Assembly: GCF_001445575.1 (NCBI RefSeq)
Contig: NZ_CP013200.1
Location: 1,426,001 to 1,490,000 of the forward strand
DNA length: 64,000 nucleotides
Reading direction: 5' to 3'
From: Arthrobacter alpinus
Lineage (GTDB): Bacteria > Actinomycetota > Actinomycetes > Actinomycetales > Micrococcaceae
Below are positions 38,363-47,892 of the stretch, one piece after another. A program made the translations under genes and the position numbers. The first letter of the stretch is position 1. The number at the start of each line of letters is the position of its first letter. The notes under the pieces were generated by a model that made no database searches, was not told the origin of the DNA, and saw only the letters and a program-made list of their open reading frames with translations.

Positions 38363-38803
38363 ATGACACTCGTGAAAACCACCAAGTCCCGGCGCTTGGC
38401 GCTGTCCTTCGCCGCCACCGATGTCATCATTCTGGGCCTGGTGATTCACTTCTTTGTTCCGGGTGACTTTGCCAGTCTGATCGCCGACGCCCTCTACACC
38501 GTGATGGTCTACCTGGTGCTGGCCGTGATCCTGCCCCGCGCCAAGCGAGTTTGGCTGGCGCTCGCAGCCTTCAGCCTCAGCGCCGTCATTGAGCTGTCCC
38601 AGTTGACGGGGGTGCCCGCACAACTCGCGGTGAGCTTCCCGCCGTCGCGCTTGATCTTTGGCACCACCTTCTCCGCGCTGGACCTGGTGGCTTACGCCGC
38701 GGGTGCTCTGGCGGTGTTCTATGCGGACACCATTCTGTCCGCGCGCCTGTCCGCGCGCCTGTCCGCGCGCGGCACCCAGTGGCGTCCAACACAGCCGGAA
38801 TAG
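38363..38803 (+). CDS. DUF2809 integral membrane protein
   Basis: 146 residues with four hydrophobic helices. The segment AAFSLSAVIELSQLTGVP and the following GTTFSALDLVAYAAGALAVF are typical of DUF2809, a small membrane family of unknown function resembling VanZ-like proteins. The C-terminus has three in-frame 12-bp repeats (38735-38770), each encoding LSAR. Start 38363 is supported by a TAGACT box 7 nt upstream. Confidence 0.82.
   Translation: MTLVKTTKSRRLALSFAATDVIILGLVIHFFVPGDFASLIADALYTVMVYLVLAVILPRAKRVWLALAAFSLSAVIELSQLTGVPAQLAVSFPPSRLIFGTTFSALDLVAYAAGALAVFYADTILSARLSARLSARGTQWRPTQPE
38735..38770 (+). repeat. Three 12-bp tandem units encoding LSAR
   Basis: CTGTCCGCGCGC repeated three times without change, in frame at the end of the DUF2809 gene. 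A slippage-prone tract that adds or removes four residues per unit. Confidence 0.92.
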
Positions 38804-38842
38804 CCCTCCATCACCACCAGTTGGAGATCGTAGGAGGCAAAA

Positions 38843-39952
38843 ATGCTCGATGTGGTGGTTATTGGTGCGGGTCAGGCCGGTCTTTCGGCTGCGTATTACC
38901 TGGCTCGGCAAGGGCTTGTTCCCGAAACGGACTTTGTGGTCCTCGATGCTAATCCGGCCGCCGGTGGCGCGTGGCTGCACCGTTGGCCCTCGCTCACTCT
39001 TGGCGGCGCCCATGGCATCCACGACCTGCCCGGCATGAAGCGCCCTCCCTCAGACCCTCACGAACCTGCTTCCGCCGTGGTCTCGCGCTATTACGGCAGC
39101 TACGAGCAGACCTTTGACGTTCCTGTTCACCGGCCCGTGAAGGTGCTGGGGGTGCGCTCCTTGGTTGCAGACTCCGCCATGCTCTTTCCCGAGGACGACG
39201 GCGGCTTGCCCGCCGACATTGCCGGCCCGCCTCTGGTGGTGGAAACGGACCGCGGATCCTACGAAACCCGCCTGGTCATCAACGCCACCGGGACCTGGGA
39301 TAAGCCTTATTGGCCGCACTATCCGGGCAAAGATGTCTTTGCTGGTCGGCAGCTGCATACCCACGATTTCCGTTCAGTGGCCGAGTTCTCCGGGCAACGT
39401 GTATTGGTGGTTGGGGGAGGAACCTCGGCTGTCCAGTTCCTCTTGCAACTCGCTGAAGCGGGTGTAGAAACAGCCTGGACTACCAGGCACGCGCCGGAGT
39501 TCACCAGCAGGGAATTTGACCCTGATTGGGGCCGTGACGTTGAGCGCAAAGTTAATGAGCGCACTGCTGCGGGGCTGCCACCGTTGAGTGTTGTGGGAGC
39601 GACAGGTCTTCCGCTAACACAGCAGTATCACGACGGGATTGCCGCCGGCATCCTGGTGTCCCGTGGGCCGCTGCGTAGCCTCACGCTGTCAGGTGCCGTT
39701 TTTGAGGACGGCACCACTTTTGCGGCGGATGTTGTTCTATGGGCCACCGGATTCCGGGCCGCCCTCGATCATCTGGCACCGTTGAAACTGCGTGAATCCG
39801 GCGGTGGGATCATCATGGACGGCGTGAAAGTGGCGCGGGAGCCACGCCTGCTCATGGTGGGCTACGGAGCTTCGGCATCCACGCTCGGGGCCAACCGAGC
39901 CGGGAGGGCCGCGGCCTTGGCCGCCCTCGATCGATTGAGCGTTCCCGTTTAG
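38843..39952 (+). CDS. FAD/NAD(P)-dependent oxidoreductase (flavoprotein monooxygenase-like)
   Basis: 369 residues. The FAD-binding GxGxxG is in VVVIGAGQAGLSAAYYLARQ at the N-terminus; the second dinucleotide site is VLVVGGGTSAVQFLLQLAEA at about residue 188. VVLWATGFRAALDHL near residue 300 is the conserved ATGF-type motif. The family includes CzcO/YpdA-like and flavin monooxygenase-like proteins; the substrate is unknown. GTAGGAGG precedes the ATG. Confidence 0.88.
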   Translation: MLDVVVIGAGQAGLSAAYYLARQGLVPETDFVVLDANPAAGGAWLHRWPSLTLGGAHGIHDLPGMKRPPSDPHEPASAVVSRYYGSYEQTFDVPVHRPVKVLGVRSLVADSAMLFPEDDGGLPADIAGPPLVVETDRGSYETRLVINATGTWDKPYWPHYPGKDVFAGRQLHTHDFRSVAEFSGQRVLVVGGGTSAVQFLLQLAEAGVETAWTTRHAPEFTSREFDPDWGRDVERKVNERTAAGLPPLSVVGATGLPLTQQYHDGIAAGILVSRGPLRSLTLSGAVFEDGTTFAADVVLWATGFRAALDHLAPLKLRESGGGIIMDGVKVAREPRLLMVGYGASASTLGANRAGRAAALAALDRLSVPV

Positions 39953-40081
39953 CGTGGCGGCCGGCGAGCATGCTCTCCCGCCGCCATATCCATGCATGTA
40001 ATGCGGCTCAAGCGGCTGGTGGAAATATCCCGACGCACTTGGCAGTTGGCGCAAGTAAGACCCCTTTGAAAGGCAATACCC

Positions 40082-41071
40082 ATGACACTTCCCCTTTCCA
40101 TCCTTGATCTGGCCCACGTAGGCGATGACGGCATTGCCGAAAGCTTCCGGGCATCCGTTGAACTGGCGCAGAAGGCGGAGGAGTGGGGCTACAAGCGGAT
40201 CTGGTTCGCCGAGCACCACAACATGCCCTCCATCGCGTCCTCGGCAACCAGCGTTTTGATCGCCCATGTGGCTGCCCACACAAAGTCCATCCGGCTCGGG
40301 GCAGGTGGCATCATGCTCCCTAACCACTCGCCGTTGCAGATCGCTGAACAGTTCGGCACGCTGGAGACCTTGCATCCGGGACGCATTGACTTGGGGTTGG
40401 GGCGCGCTCCCGGCAGCGACCAAAACACCATGCGCGCCCTGCGCCGTGACCCCATGGCTGCGGACACCTTCCCCTCCGATGTGCAGGAGCTACAGGCCTA
40501 CTTTGCCGGCCAGACTCGTATTTCCGGCGTCAACGCCTACCCGGGCAAGGACACCAATGTGCCGTTGTACATCCTGGGCTCGTCTCTGTTTGGGGCCCGA
40601 CTGGCCGCAGCTTTGGGGCTGCCGTACTCGTTCGCATCGCACTTTGCCCCACAGGCACTCGAAGACGCTGTGCGGATTTACCGCCGCGAATTCAAGCCAT
40701 CCGAGGTATTGGCAGAGCCGTATGTCATTGCCGGCGTCAACGCCATTGTGGCCGACACCCAAGAGGAAGCAGACAAGCTGGCCCTAGATGCACGGCGCCG
40801 CCGCGTGGTTTCCTTGGTAGGCCGCGGCCAGAAGTTCACGGAACCCGAAATGGATCTCTTGCTGGACTCACCAGCGGGCCAGCAGGTCACCACCATGTTC
40901 CGGTACGCGGCCATTGGTACGCCGTCCGTTGCCCGTGAATACTTGGCGGAGTTCGCAACCGTGGCTGACGCCGACGAGCTCATCGTGGCCACGCAGGTCA
41001 CCGACCGTGCGGCCTGGATCCGCAGCTATGAATTGCTCGCAGGGGTTATGGGGCTGACGCCTTCGGTGTAG
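40082..41071 (+). CDS. LLM-class flavin-dependent oxidoreductase
   Basis: 329 residues, bacterial luciferase-like TIM barrel that uses reduced FMN. Family signatures are [40 protein letters not shown] and [13 protein letters not shown]. It belongs to the MsnO8/YhbW-like subgroup. Substrate unknown. GAAAGG lies upstream of the ATG, and the VOC gene follows by 9 bp, probably in the same transcript. Confidence 0.92.
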   Translation: MTLPLSILDLAHVGDDGIAESFRASVELAQKAEEWGYKRIWFAEHHNMPSIASSATSVLIAHVAAHTKSIRLGAGGIMLPNHSPLQIAEQFGTLETLHPGRIDLGLGRAPGSDQNTMRALRRDPMAADTFPSDVQELQAYFAGQTRISGVNAYPGKDTNVPLYILGSSLFGARLAAALGLPYSFASHFAPQALEDAVRIYRREFKPSEVLAEPYVIAGVNAIVADTQEEADKLALDARRRRVVSLVGRGQKFTEPEMDLLLDSPAGQQVTTMFRYAAIGTPSVAREYLAEFATVADADELIVATQVTDRAAWIRSYELLAGVMGLTPSV

Positions 41072-41080
41072 CCTCCAACC

Positions 41081-41443
41081 ATGGCAATTGCACAGCACCC
41101 CAGCGTGGTCATTGACTGTCCCGACGCGTCCAGCTTGGCGAAGTTCTATGCTGAACTGCTCGGTTGGGACACCAAAGGCCAAGATGGTTGGATCGAGATT
41201 CGGCCGGCAGATGGCAGCAGCACCATTTGTTTTCAACAGATTAATGAGGGCTATCAGCCACCTGTCTGGCCGGGTCAAGAGCACCCACAACAGATGCATT
41301 TGGATTTTGTGGTTGCCGACTTGGACGCCGGTGAGGTCGAAGTTTTGCGCTTGGGTGCCACCAAAGCGCAGCTGCAGCCTGGGAGCACCTTTAGGGTTTT
41401 CTTGGACCCGGCCGGCCACCCATTCTGCCTCTGTTCCGCCTAA
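41081..41443 (+). CDS. VOC-superfamily (glyoxalase-like) protein
   Basis: 120 residues with two beta-alpha-beta-beta-beta repeats. The first is in VVIDCPDASSLAKFYAELLG, the second in HLDFVVADLDAGEVE-like sequence and FRVFLDPAGHPFCLCSA, where the His and final region match the common metal-site positions. Members include lactoylglutathione lyases and dioxygenases, but short single-domain proteins like this are mostly uncharacterised. Confidence 0.85.
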   Translation: MAIAQHPSVVIDCPDASSLAKFYAELLGWDTKGQDGWIEIRPADGSSTICFQQINEGYQPPVWPGQEHPQQMHLDFVVADLDAGEVEVLRLGATKAQLQPGSTFRVFLDPAGHPFCLCSA

Positions 41444-41504
41444 ATCTGGCTGCTCCGGAGCCTGGATCCTCCTAATATGGAGGGTCTCGAGACAGCGTGG
41501 AACC

Positions 41505-42977
41505 TTAGCGCTTGGAACCGTCCGTGCTGGTGGGGATGTGCTGGCGGTCTGACAGCGAGATGCTGACGGCTGCGACGATGGTGCCAATCACCACGCCCAC
41601 CAGAGTGTCGACTACCCGGCTCAAGGCGGCCTCCGTGCCCAGATTTGTCCCCAGCCCGGTCATGATGAGCGCCATGGGTGTTACCGCGATGGTGGTTAAC
41701 GTGTAGTTCTTGAGGACTAGCAGTTCCGCCATCACCTGGAAAATGATGACAAGAACCACCGAGGGCCAGAAGCCCAAGGCCAATGACAGAATCCCGACGG
41801 CCACGATGGCGCCAATCACATTACCTACCAAACGCTGGATACTGCGCTGCACAGTGGTGGCATAGCTCAAACCCTGAAGAGCCGCGATGGCACCCATGGT
41901 GGCCCAGAGGGGATGCTCCAGACCAAGTCCGACGGCGGCCCAACCGGAGAGTGCGGCGGCTGCGGCCATGCGGAGGGCTTGATGAATGCTGGTTCTGGCC
42001 GTCAGCTCGGCCTTGGCGCCTTCCCAGAAGCCCTTGTGCACGAGGTTTCGAGTGGAAGCTATGGCGGGAACGTCGGGAGTTATTGGCGCCGAAACTGTGG
42101 GGATGCCGTGGATCTTGCGCAGCTGCGATTCGTGCTGGACCAAGTGGATAAAGGCTTCCGAGTAGGCGCCATCGCTAGAGGATTCAAACAGTGTTAGCGC
42201 AGCCTCGGCTTCATCCAGCAAGAGGTGCAGTTGGTCCGCGTTTTGGCGCAGGCTCACCGAACGCGAGTGAGTCGCGCGGAAGGTCCCGGCGGTCACCGTC
42301 ACCGACTCCCGAGCCGAGCGCAAGCTGGCCTTGGCAGCGGCACGGAGGGGACCGGCGTCGTCCGCTTCTAGGCCAACAACGTTGGCGATGGCTCGCGCAA
42401 CAGCCAGCCGTGAGGGGGCCAAGGGGACCCAGAGCACTGGCGCCATGGCCGCGAGCCAACCAACCACCACGCCGATGATGATGGCGACGATGGGTCCGAG
42501 CATGGCAGCATAGCTGTGCGTGTACCCCGAACCGGCGCCGGCCGCGAACACCAGAATGACGGCACCGGGGCCGGAGATGCGGAAGGCCAAGAAGATGTGA
42601 GCGGCAAGGCCTGCGAGTACGGACAGGACCAGGATTTGGCTCATCATGGGCACGTTCGCAGCACCGAGGAGGGTACCAATGACCATGGCGATGACCATGC
42701 CAGCGCCCACAATTGCCATCATTCGTCCTAGCCGGCGATACGGCTGATAACGGCCAAAAGCGCTGGTCAGGGCCCCGAGAGCGGCCATTCCGGCAAGTTG
42801 TGGCTGACCCAGTAAACCGCCTGCGATGAGCACAAGGGTGGCCGCGATTCCGACTTTGATGGCCGTGGTGAAGATGGCATCGGCCGGGCGCATGGCAAAA
42901 GCATCTCGCCAGGCGGAGCGCGAGAGTGGGTGGGCCAATGCGGTGCCCGTGTGGCGGAATCGGGGGTTAGAAATCAT
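41505..42977 (-). CDS. FUSC-family membrane protein (aromatic acid exporter-like)
   Basis: 490 residues, with two sets of hydrophobic helices (about 35-180 and 335-470) separated by a helical cytoplasmic region. The second set includes ALSGWAAVGLGLEHPLWATM and QRSIQRLVGNVIGAIVAVGI, the FUSC signature seen in YccS and AaeB-like exporters. The -10 box TAGACT ends 6 nt before the ATG, so the mRNA is probably leaderless. The gene is divergent from a MarR regulator across a perfect palindrome, implying repression by MarR. Confidence 0.87.
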   Translation of the reverse strand: MISNPRFRHTGTALAHPLSRSAWRDAFAMRPADAIFTTAIKVGIAATLVLIAGGLLGQPQLAGMAALGALTSAFGRYQPYRRLGRMMAIVGAGMVIAMVIGTLLGAANVPMMSQILVLSVLAGLAAHIFLAFRISGPGAVILVFAAGAGSGYTHSYAAMLGPIVAIIIGVVVGWLAAMAPVLWVPLAPSRLAVARAIANVVGLEADDAGPLRAAAKASLRSARESVTVTAGTFRATHSRSVSLRQNADQLHLLLDEAEAALTLFESSSDGAYSEAFIHLVQHESQLRKIHGIPTVSAPITPDVPAIASTRNLVHKGFWEGAKAELTARTSIHQALRMAAAAALSGWAAVGLGLEHPLWATMGAIAALQGLSYATTVQRSIQRLVGNVIGAIVAVGILSLALGFWPSVVLVIIFQVMAELLVLKNYTLTTIAVTPMALIMTGLGTNLGTEAALSRVVDTLVGVVIGTIVAAVSISLSDRQHIPTSTDGSKR

Positions 42978-42983
42978 TCTTCA

Positions 42984-42989
42984 AGTCTA
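42984..42989 (-). promoter_or_regulatory. -10 box of leaderless FUSC gene
   Basis: Minus-strand TAGACT at 42989-42984 ends 6 nt before the ATG at 42977 and abuts the MarR operator. Confidence 0.55.
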
Positions 42990-42991
42990 CA

Positions 42992-43015
42992 ATCTATTTT
43001 ACTAGTAAAATAGAT
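42992..43015. promoter_or_regulatory. MarR operator: perfect 24-bp palindrome
   Basis: Half site ATCTATTTTACT followed by its exact complement, centred between the -10 boxes of the FUSC gene (42984-42989) and the MarR gene (43039-43044). A single site can block both divergent promoters. Confidence 0.85.
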
Positions 43016-43038
43016 CTGAAATGTGTGAGTGTTGTCTC

Positions 43039-43044
43039 TAGACT
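43039..43044 (+). promoter_or_regulatory. -10 box of leaderless marR gene
   Basis: TAGACT ends 6 nt before the ATG at 43051, supporting this start over the ATG at 43066. Confidence 0.55.
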
Positions 43045-43050
43045 GGTTCC

Positions 43051-43551
43051 ATGAAAGTAGATGCGATGGATTTTGTTGATCGGGCACGGCAAGGGTGGGA
43101 ATCCTCGCATCCGGACCTTGACGTTTCCAGTATCGAAGTCATGGGCCGCATCGGGAGAATTGGGGCGCTGGCAGCCCACCACGCTGGCCGCGCCTTGCAG
43201 TCTGCGGAGATAACCCGGGCAGAATTCGATGTCATGTGCACCCTGGCCCGCGGTGATGGCCCCCTGCGCGCCAGTGAAGTTACCGCAGCCACCATGCTCA
43301 GCAGTGCCTCCACCACTAAAAATGCCGAACGTCTGGTCCAGCGCGGACTCATTGAGCGGCTGCCGTGGGAACGTGATGGGCGCGTAGTTCTGATGCAATT
43401 GACGACTAAAGGTGAGGCGCTCATTGACCGTGAGTTCCCGCGCTTCCTGGAGACCGATGCGGCGATGCTGGCCGGGCTGACCGTCAAGGAGCAGACACAA
43501 TTGGCCACGCTGCTGCGCAAGGTGGCCCTGGCTGTGGAATCAATCGCCTAG
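43051..43551 (+). CDS. MarR-family transcriptional regulator
   Basis: 166 residues. The winged helix reads MCTLARGDGPLRASEVTAAT followed by MLSSASTTKNAERLVQRGL, and the wing LPWERDGRVVLMQLTTKGE has the D-x-R signature of MarR. Long N- and C-terminal helices form the dimer interface. It is divergent from the FUSC exporter gene and shares a palindromic operator with it. Ligand unknown; phenolic compounds are typical for such pairs. Confidence 0.92.
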   Translation: MKVDAMDFVDRARQGWESSHPDLDVSSIEVMGRIGRIGALAAHHAGRALQSAEITRAEFDVMCTLARGDGPLRASEVTAATMLSSASTTKNAERLVQRGLIERLPWERDGRVVLMQLTTKGEALIDREFPRFLETDAAMLAGLTVKEQTQLATLLRKVALAVESIA

Positions 43552-43620
43552 CTCCGGGTTCGCCACCATTGGATCGTTGCTGCGGCAGCCATCGTGCGCC
43601 CGCGCCGACCGTCACGAGAG

Positions 43621-44301
43621 TTACCCCAGCGCAGGCAAGCGGGAGAGCAACGCCGCAGCGGCCGACGTCGGATCTTCAGCGTGGGTAATGGCCCGCACCA
43701 CCACAATCCGGGAGGCGCCGGCAGCCACCACTTGATCGACGTTGGACAAATCCACCCCGCCAATGGCGAACCACGGCTTGGTGGTTTCCAGTGCGGCGGC
43801 ATGCTCCAGCAGGGAAAGGCCCACGGCGGCCCGGCCCGGCTTGGTGGGGGTGGCCCAGAGCGGACCAACGCAGAAGTAGTCGGCGTTGGGATCGGCGGCA
43901 GCGGCAGAGACTTGAGCGAGATCGTGGCTGGAGAGACCCATGGAGACCGAAGGGCCCACCAGGGAACGCGCTGCGGGCAGCGGCAGATCCTTCTGGCCAA
44001 TATGGAACACGGGCGCGCCACTCAGCGAGGCAATATCAGCACGGTCATTGACGGCCCAGAGTTTGCCGAATTCCTGTGCCACGGACTTCAAAACCGCCAG
44101 CAATTCCAGTTCCTGTGCCGCCTCAATGGACTTGTCACGAAGCTGGATGATGTCCACGCCACCTGCATAGGCGGCCCGCAGGAAATCGGCAAAATCGCCT
44201 TGTTTGCTGCGCGCATCCGTGCACAAATACAGCCGGGCACTTTGTAACGTTGGCGTGGACAAGGTGGCGGTGGTTGCAGGGATGGCAGAAGTTTGGCTCA
44301 T
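43621..44301 (-). CDS. thiE: Thiamine-phosphate synthase
   Basis: 226 residues, TIM barrel that joins HMP-PP and thiazole phosphate to thiamine monophosphate. [15 protein letters not shown] starts the barrel; [16 protein letters not shown] carries the Lys; [20 protein letters not shown] and GLSSHDLAQ follow; [13 protein letters not shown] and [20 protein letters not shown] bind phosphate. It is divergent from thiO. A TAGTCT box ends 7 nt before the ATG, so it is probably leaderless and outside the TPP riboswitch control. Confidence 0.93.
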   Translation of the reverse strand: MSQTSAIPATTATLSTPTLQSARLYLCTDARSKQGDFADFLRAAYAGGVDIIQLRDKSIEAAQELELLAVLKSVAQEFGKLWAVNDRADIASLSGAPVFHIGQKDLPLPAARSLVGPSVSMGLSSHDLAQVSAAAADPNADYFCVGPLWATPTKPGRAAVGLSLLEHAAALETTKPWFAIGGVDLSNVDQVVAAGASRIVVVRAITHAEDPTSAAAALLSRLPALG

Positions 44302-44308
44302 GTCTCAT

Positions 44309-44314
44309 AGACTA
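44309..44314 (-). promoter_or_regulatory. -10 box of leaderless thiE
   Basis: TAGTCT on the minus strand (44314-44309) ends 7 nt before the ATG at 44301. Confidence 0.5.
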
Positions 44315-44321
44315 ATGCAGT

Positions 44322-44430
44322 ACCGCGGGAGCCAGTGAAGCTGGCTGAGAGGGCGCCGACTGCGCCGACCGAATGACGCCCCAGGTGGGCGTGTAACCTG
44401 ATCCGGATCATGCCGGCGTAGGGAAGGAGA
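44322..44430 (+). promoter_or_regulatory. TPP riboswitch (THI element)
   Basis: Conserved parts in order: GGGAGCCAGTGAAGCTGGCT with GCTGAGAGGG, GACCGAATGACGCC, CCTGATCCGGATCATGCCGG and GTAGGGAAGGAGAAAC. CTGAGA and ACCTGAT-CCGG-TAATGCCGGCG are the TPP-binding cores. The GGAAGGAG at the end is the ribosome binding site of thiO, whose TTG start is at 44436, so TPP binding probably hides it. Confidence 0.93.
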
Positions 44431-44435
44431 AACAT

Positions 44436-45680
44436 TTGAGCCTTGTTGTGCCCCAAATTTTGACCACCGAGGTAATCGTCATTGGTGGCGGAATCATTGG
44501 CCTCGGTATCGCGTGGGAAGCCCAACGAGCCGGCCATGCTGTTACCGTCATTGACCCTGCTCCCGCCACGGGTGCCACCTTTGCGGCGGCCGGAATGCTG
44601 GCCCCGGTAAGTGAGCTGCACTACCAGGAAGATGCTCTGCTGGAGCTGACGCTGGCCTCCGCGGGGCGCTGGCCAGCGTTCGTGGCCTCGCTTCCGGCCG
44701 GTCTGCCAACAGGGTTCAACACATCCCCAACCCTGGTGCTGGGCGGGGATCCGGGCGACCGACAGGCTTTGTCTGATCTGCGCGACGTCCAACTGCGCCA
44801 CGGTCTGAACGTTTCGCAACTGAGCATCCGTGAAGCCCGTGCGCTGGAACCGATGATTGGCCCCCAGATCTCCTGTGCCTACAAAGTGGAACAGGACCAC
44901 CAAGTTGATCCTCGCGCCATTGCGGAGTCACTGCGGGCGGCGTTGCTGGCGAGCGCACGTGTCAGCGGTTCATCGGTGCCGAGTTTCATTGAGCAAGCCG
45001 CCACGTCCCTGGTGCATCGGGACCCCAACAGCACTCATTCACCGGTGACCGGCGTGCTGCTGGCCGATGGCCGGGAGGTCCACGCACGGGAAGTGATTGT
45101 GGCCAACGCGCTGGGTTCGCCCACCTTGGCGGGGCTGCCGGACGGGCTGAACCTGCCCATCCGCCCTGTGTACGGCGACATCCTTCGCCTCCGTGTTCCG
45201 GAGAATCTGCGCCCGCTCACCACGGCCACCATTCGCGGGCTGGTGCGTGGACTGCCGGTTTATATTGTGCCGCGCGAGGACGGCACCGTGGTGATCGGCG
45301 CTACCAGCCGTGAGGATCACAATGCTGGCGTCAGTGCCGGGGGAGTGTACCAACTACTGCGTGACGCCCAGGTGCTGTTGCCCGCCGTGGCTGAACTGGA
45401 GCTCCTTGAATGCACGGCCCGGGCCCGACCCGGCACTCCCGACAACGCTCCACTGCTGGGCAGGGTTTCCGGTGCCGACGGGCGGGACATTCCCGGACTC
45501 ATCATTGCCACGGGTTTCTTCCGGCACGGCGTTCTACTGACCCCCATCGCCGCGACCATTGTGCGCCAATTGCTAGGCAACATCACGGACCTGGCGTGGG
45601 AAGCGTTCCGACCGGACCGCTTTTCACCCACACTTCGCCCGGCGCACACCGCCGACCCCAGCGCCGGCCCCACCGCTTAG
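44436..45680 (+). CDS. thiO: Glycine oxidase ThiO
   Basis: 414 residues, FAD-dependent amine oxidase that turns glycine into iminoglycine for the thiazole ring. The FAD site is VIVIGGGIIGLGIAWEAQRA at the N-terminus. Further landmarks are GATFAAAGMLAPVSELHYQE, IVPREDGTVVIGATSREDH and GLIIATGFFRHGVLLTPIAA at the C-terminus. The TTG start directly follows the riboswitch ribosome binding site. thiS and thiG follow closely in one operon. Confidence 0.94.
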   Translation: MSLVVPQILTTEVIVIGGGIIGLGIAWEAQRAGHAVTVIDPAPATGATFAAAGMLAPVSELHYQEDALLELTLASAGRWPAFVASLPAGLPTGFNTSPTLVLGGDPGDRQALSDLRDVQLRHGLNVSQLSIREARALEPMIGPQISCAYKVEQDHQVDPRAIAESLRAALLASARVSGSSVPSFIEQAATSLVHRDPNSTHSPVTGVLLADGREVHAREVIVANALGSPTLAGLPDGLNLPIRPVYGDILRLRVPENLRPLTTATIRGLVRGLPVYIVPREDGTVVIGATSREDHNAGVSAGGVYQLLRDAQVLLPAVAELELLECTARARPGTPDNAPLLGRVSGADGRDIPGLIIATGFFRHGVLLTPIAATIVRQLLGNITDLAWEAFRPDRFSPTLRPAHTADPSAGPTA

Positions 45681-45689
45681 GAGCAAGCC

Positions 45690-46785
<1,096 letters not shown>

Positions 46786-46835
46786 GACCTGGGCGTGGGG
46801 ACCAAGGCGTGTGGAATCGCTGAAAGGAAACTCTC

Positions 46836-47171
46836 ATGGCTGCCCCCGATGATGTGCTGACCCGGACCCGCATCGATATGGAACTTCAATCGCTGCCCCA
46901 GTGGCGTGACATTGGTGACCTGCGTACGGTACTGAAATGTCCGACGTCGGCCGGAGCCTTGGCACTTTTCGCCGCCATTGGGGAACTCGCCCAAAAGGCC
47001 AACCACCACCCGGATGTGGACTGGCGGTACGACACCTTGTTCATTGCCACCAGCTCGCATGACGCAGGCGGGCAGATCACCGCCCGCGACATCGCCTTGG
47101 CCCGCGCCATCTCGAACGCGGCGCAGGGTGCAGGGGCCGTGGCCAGACCGGAACTGATCCGCAGAGCCTGA
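46836..47171 (+). CDS. Pterin-4-alpha-carbinolamine dehydratase family protein
   Basis: 111 residues. The family motif is KANHHPDVDWRYDTLFIATS at about residues 50-69 with the two active His residues; GQITARDIALARAI is the conserved end. These proteins dehydrate 4a-hydroxytetrahydrobiopterin or act as dimerisation/assembly factors (RuBisCO assembly, HNF1 cofactor type). The role in a bacterium without obvious aromatic hydroxylase nearby is uncertain. Confidence 0.85.
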   Translation: MAAPDDVLTRTRIDMELQSLPQWRDIGDLRTVLKCPTSAGALALFAAIGELAQKANHHPDVDWRYDTLFIATSSHDAGGQITARDIALARAISNAAQGAGAVARPELIRRA

Positions 47172-47176
47172 TGGCA

Positions 47177-47246
47177 GTTTTCGCTACACTTTGACGTTTT
47201 CGCTAGGGTTCAAACAACAGCGAAACCGTCAAAGTGTAGCGAAAAC
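47177..47246. terminator. Long hairpin between convergent genes
   Basis: Arms GTTTTCGCTACACTTTGACG and its complement, plus an inner CGTTTTCGCT/AGCGAAACCG pairing, enclose a loop of about 15 nt. It is between the pterin dehydratase and the convergent small membrane protein gene, with T and A runs at the outer ends. Confidence 0.85.
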
Positions 47247-47248
47247 CG

Positions 47249-47554
47249 TTAGTGCATCTGCAGGATCGCGTTGCTCCGTTCCACCTGCCGGGCGTGGCGG
47301 GAACGGCCCACCAGCCCTGCGGTGGCCCAGGCAGCAGCGCCGCCCACAACAATGGGGAGAATCCACGGGATCCACGCGGTGGCGCTGTCCGCATCCAAGC
47401 CCACAGCCATGGTTAGAATCCACACCAGCAGCGAGGCGGCCACGGCAGCACCTGCGGGCAGAACAGCCCCAAACGTGGCACGGTGTTTGTCCACGGCCCA
47501 AGCGATCGCGCCGAAAGCGCCGGCGATGAGGGCAATAATGACCAGGGCAACCAT
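47249..47554 (-). CDS. Small membrane protein of unknown function
   Basis: 101 residues with three hydrophobic helices (VALVIIALIAGAFGAIAWAV, LPAGAAVAASLLVWILTMAV, and WILPIVVGGAAAWATAGLV) and a basic C-terminal tail (GRSRHARQVERS). No family is recognised. The DUF3107 gene is upstream on the same strand. GACGGAA precedes the ATG at the usual distance. Confidence 0.7.
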   Translation of the reverse strand: MVALVIIALIAGAFGAIAWAVDKHRATFGAVLPAGAAVAASLLVWILTMAVGLDADSATAWIPWILPIVVGGAAAWATAGLVGRSRHARQVERSNAILQMH

Positions 47555-47603
47555 GGAAATTCCGTCTCTATGAGTCTGGATCGAAGGGACTGCGAAAGTG
47601 GTG

Positions 47604-47828
47604 TTAGAGCGCGCCGAATCCTACGCTGCGGGCCTTCTCGCCACCGAGTTCAACGTACCCCAGAGCATTACCGGGAACAATGATCATGCGGCCCTTTTCG
47701 TCTTTGAGACGCAGTTCGGTGCCCTTGGCCAGCGCCTCGGAGACCTGGTTGGCGACCTCTTCTGAGCTCTCATCGGATTCAAGGACGATCTCGCGGTTGA
47801 CGTTCTGGATGCCGATCTTAATTTCCAC
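47604..47828 (-). CDS. DUF3107 family protein
   Basis: About 74 residues. MEIKIGIQNVNREIVLESDE at the start and RMIIVPGNALGYVELGGEKA near the end are the conserved DUF3107 sequence of actinobacteria. The start is GTG at 47828 with AAGGAG 6 nt before; a longer reading frame up to 47849 is less likely. Function unknown. The order DUF3107, TetR regulator, MoeZ is conserved in Micrococcales and related groups, which hints at a link to sulfur transfer. Confidence 0.88.
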   Translation of the reverse strand: MEIKIGIQNVNREIVLESDESSEEVANQVSEALAKGTELRLKDEKGRMIIVPGNALGYVELGGEKARSVGFGAL

Positions 47829-47892
47829 AGTTATCTCCTTGGCGCACACGTACTAATAGATGGATATAGCAACCACTCTAGGGGCAGTCGCC

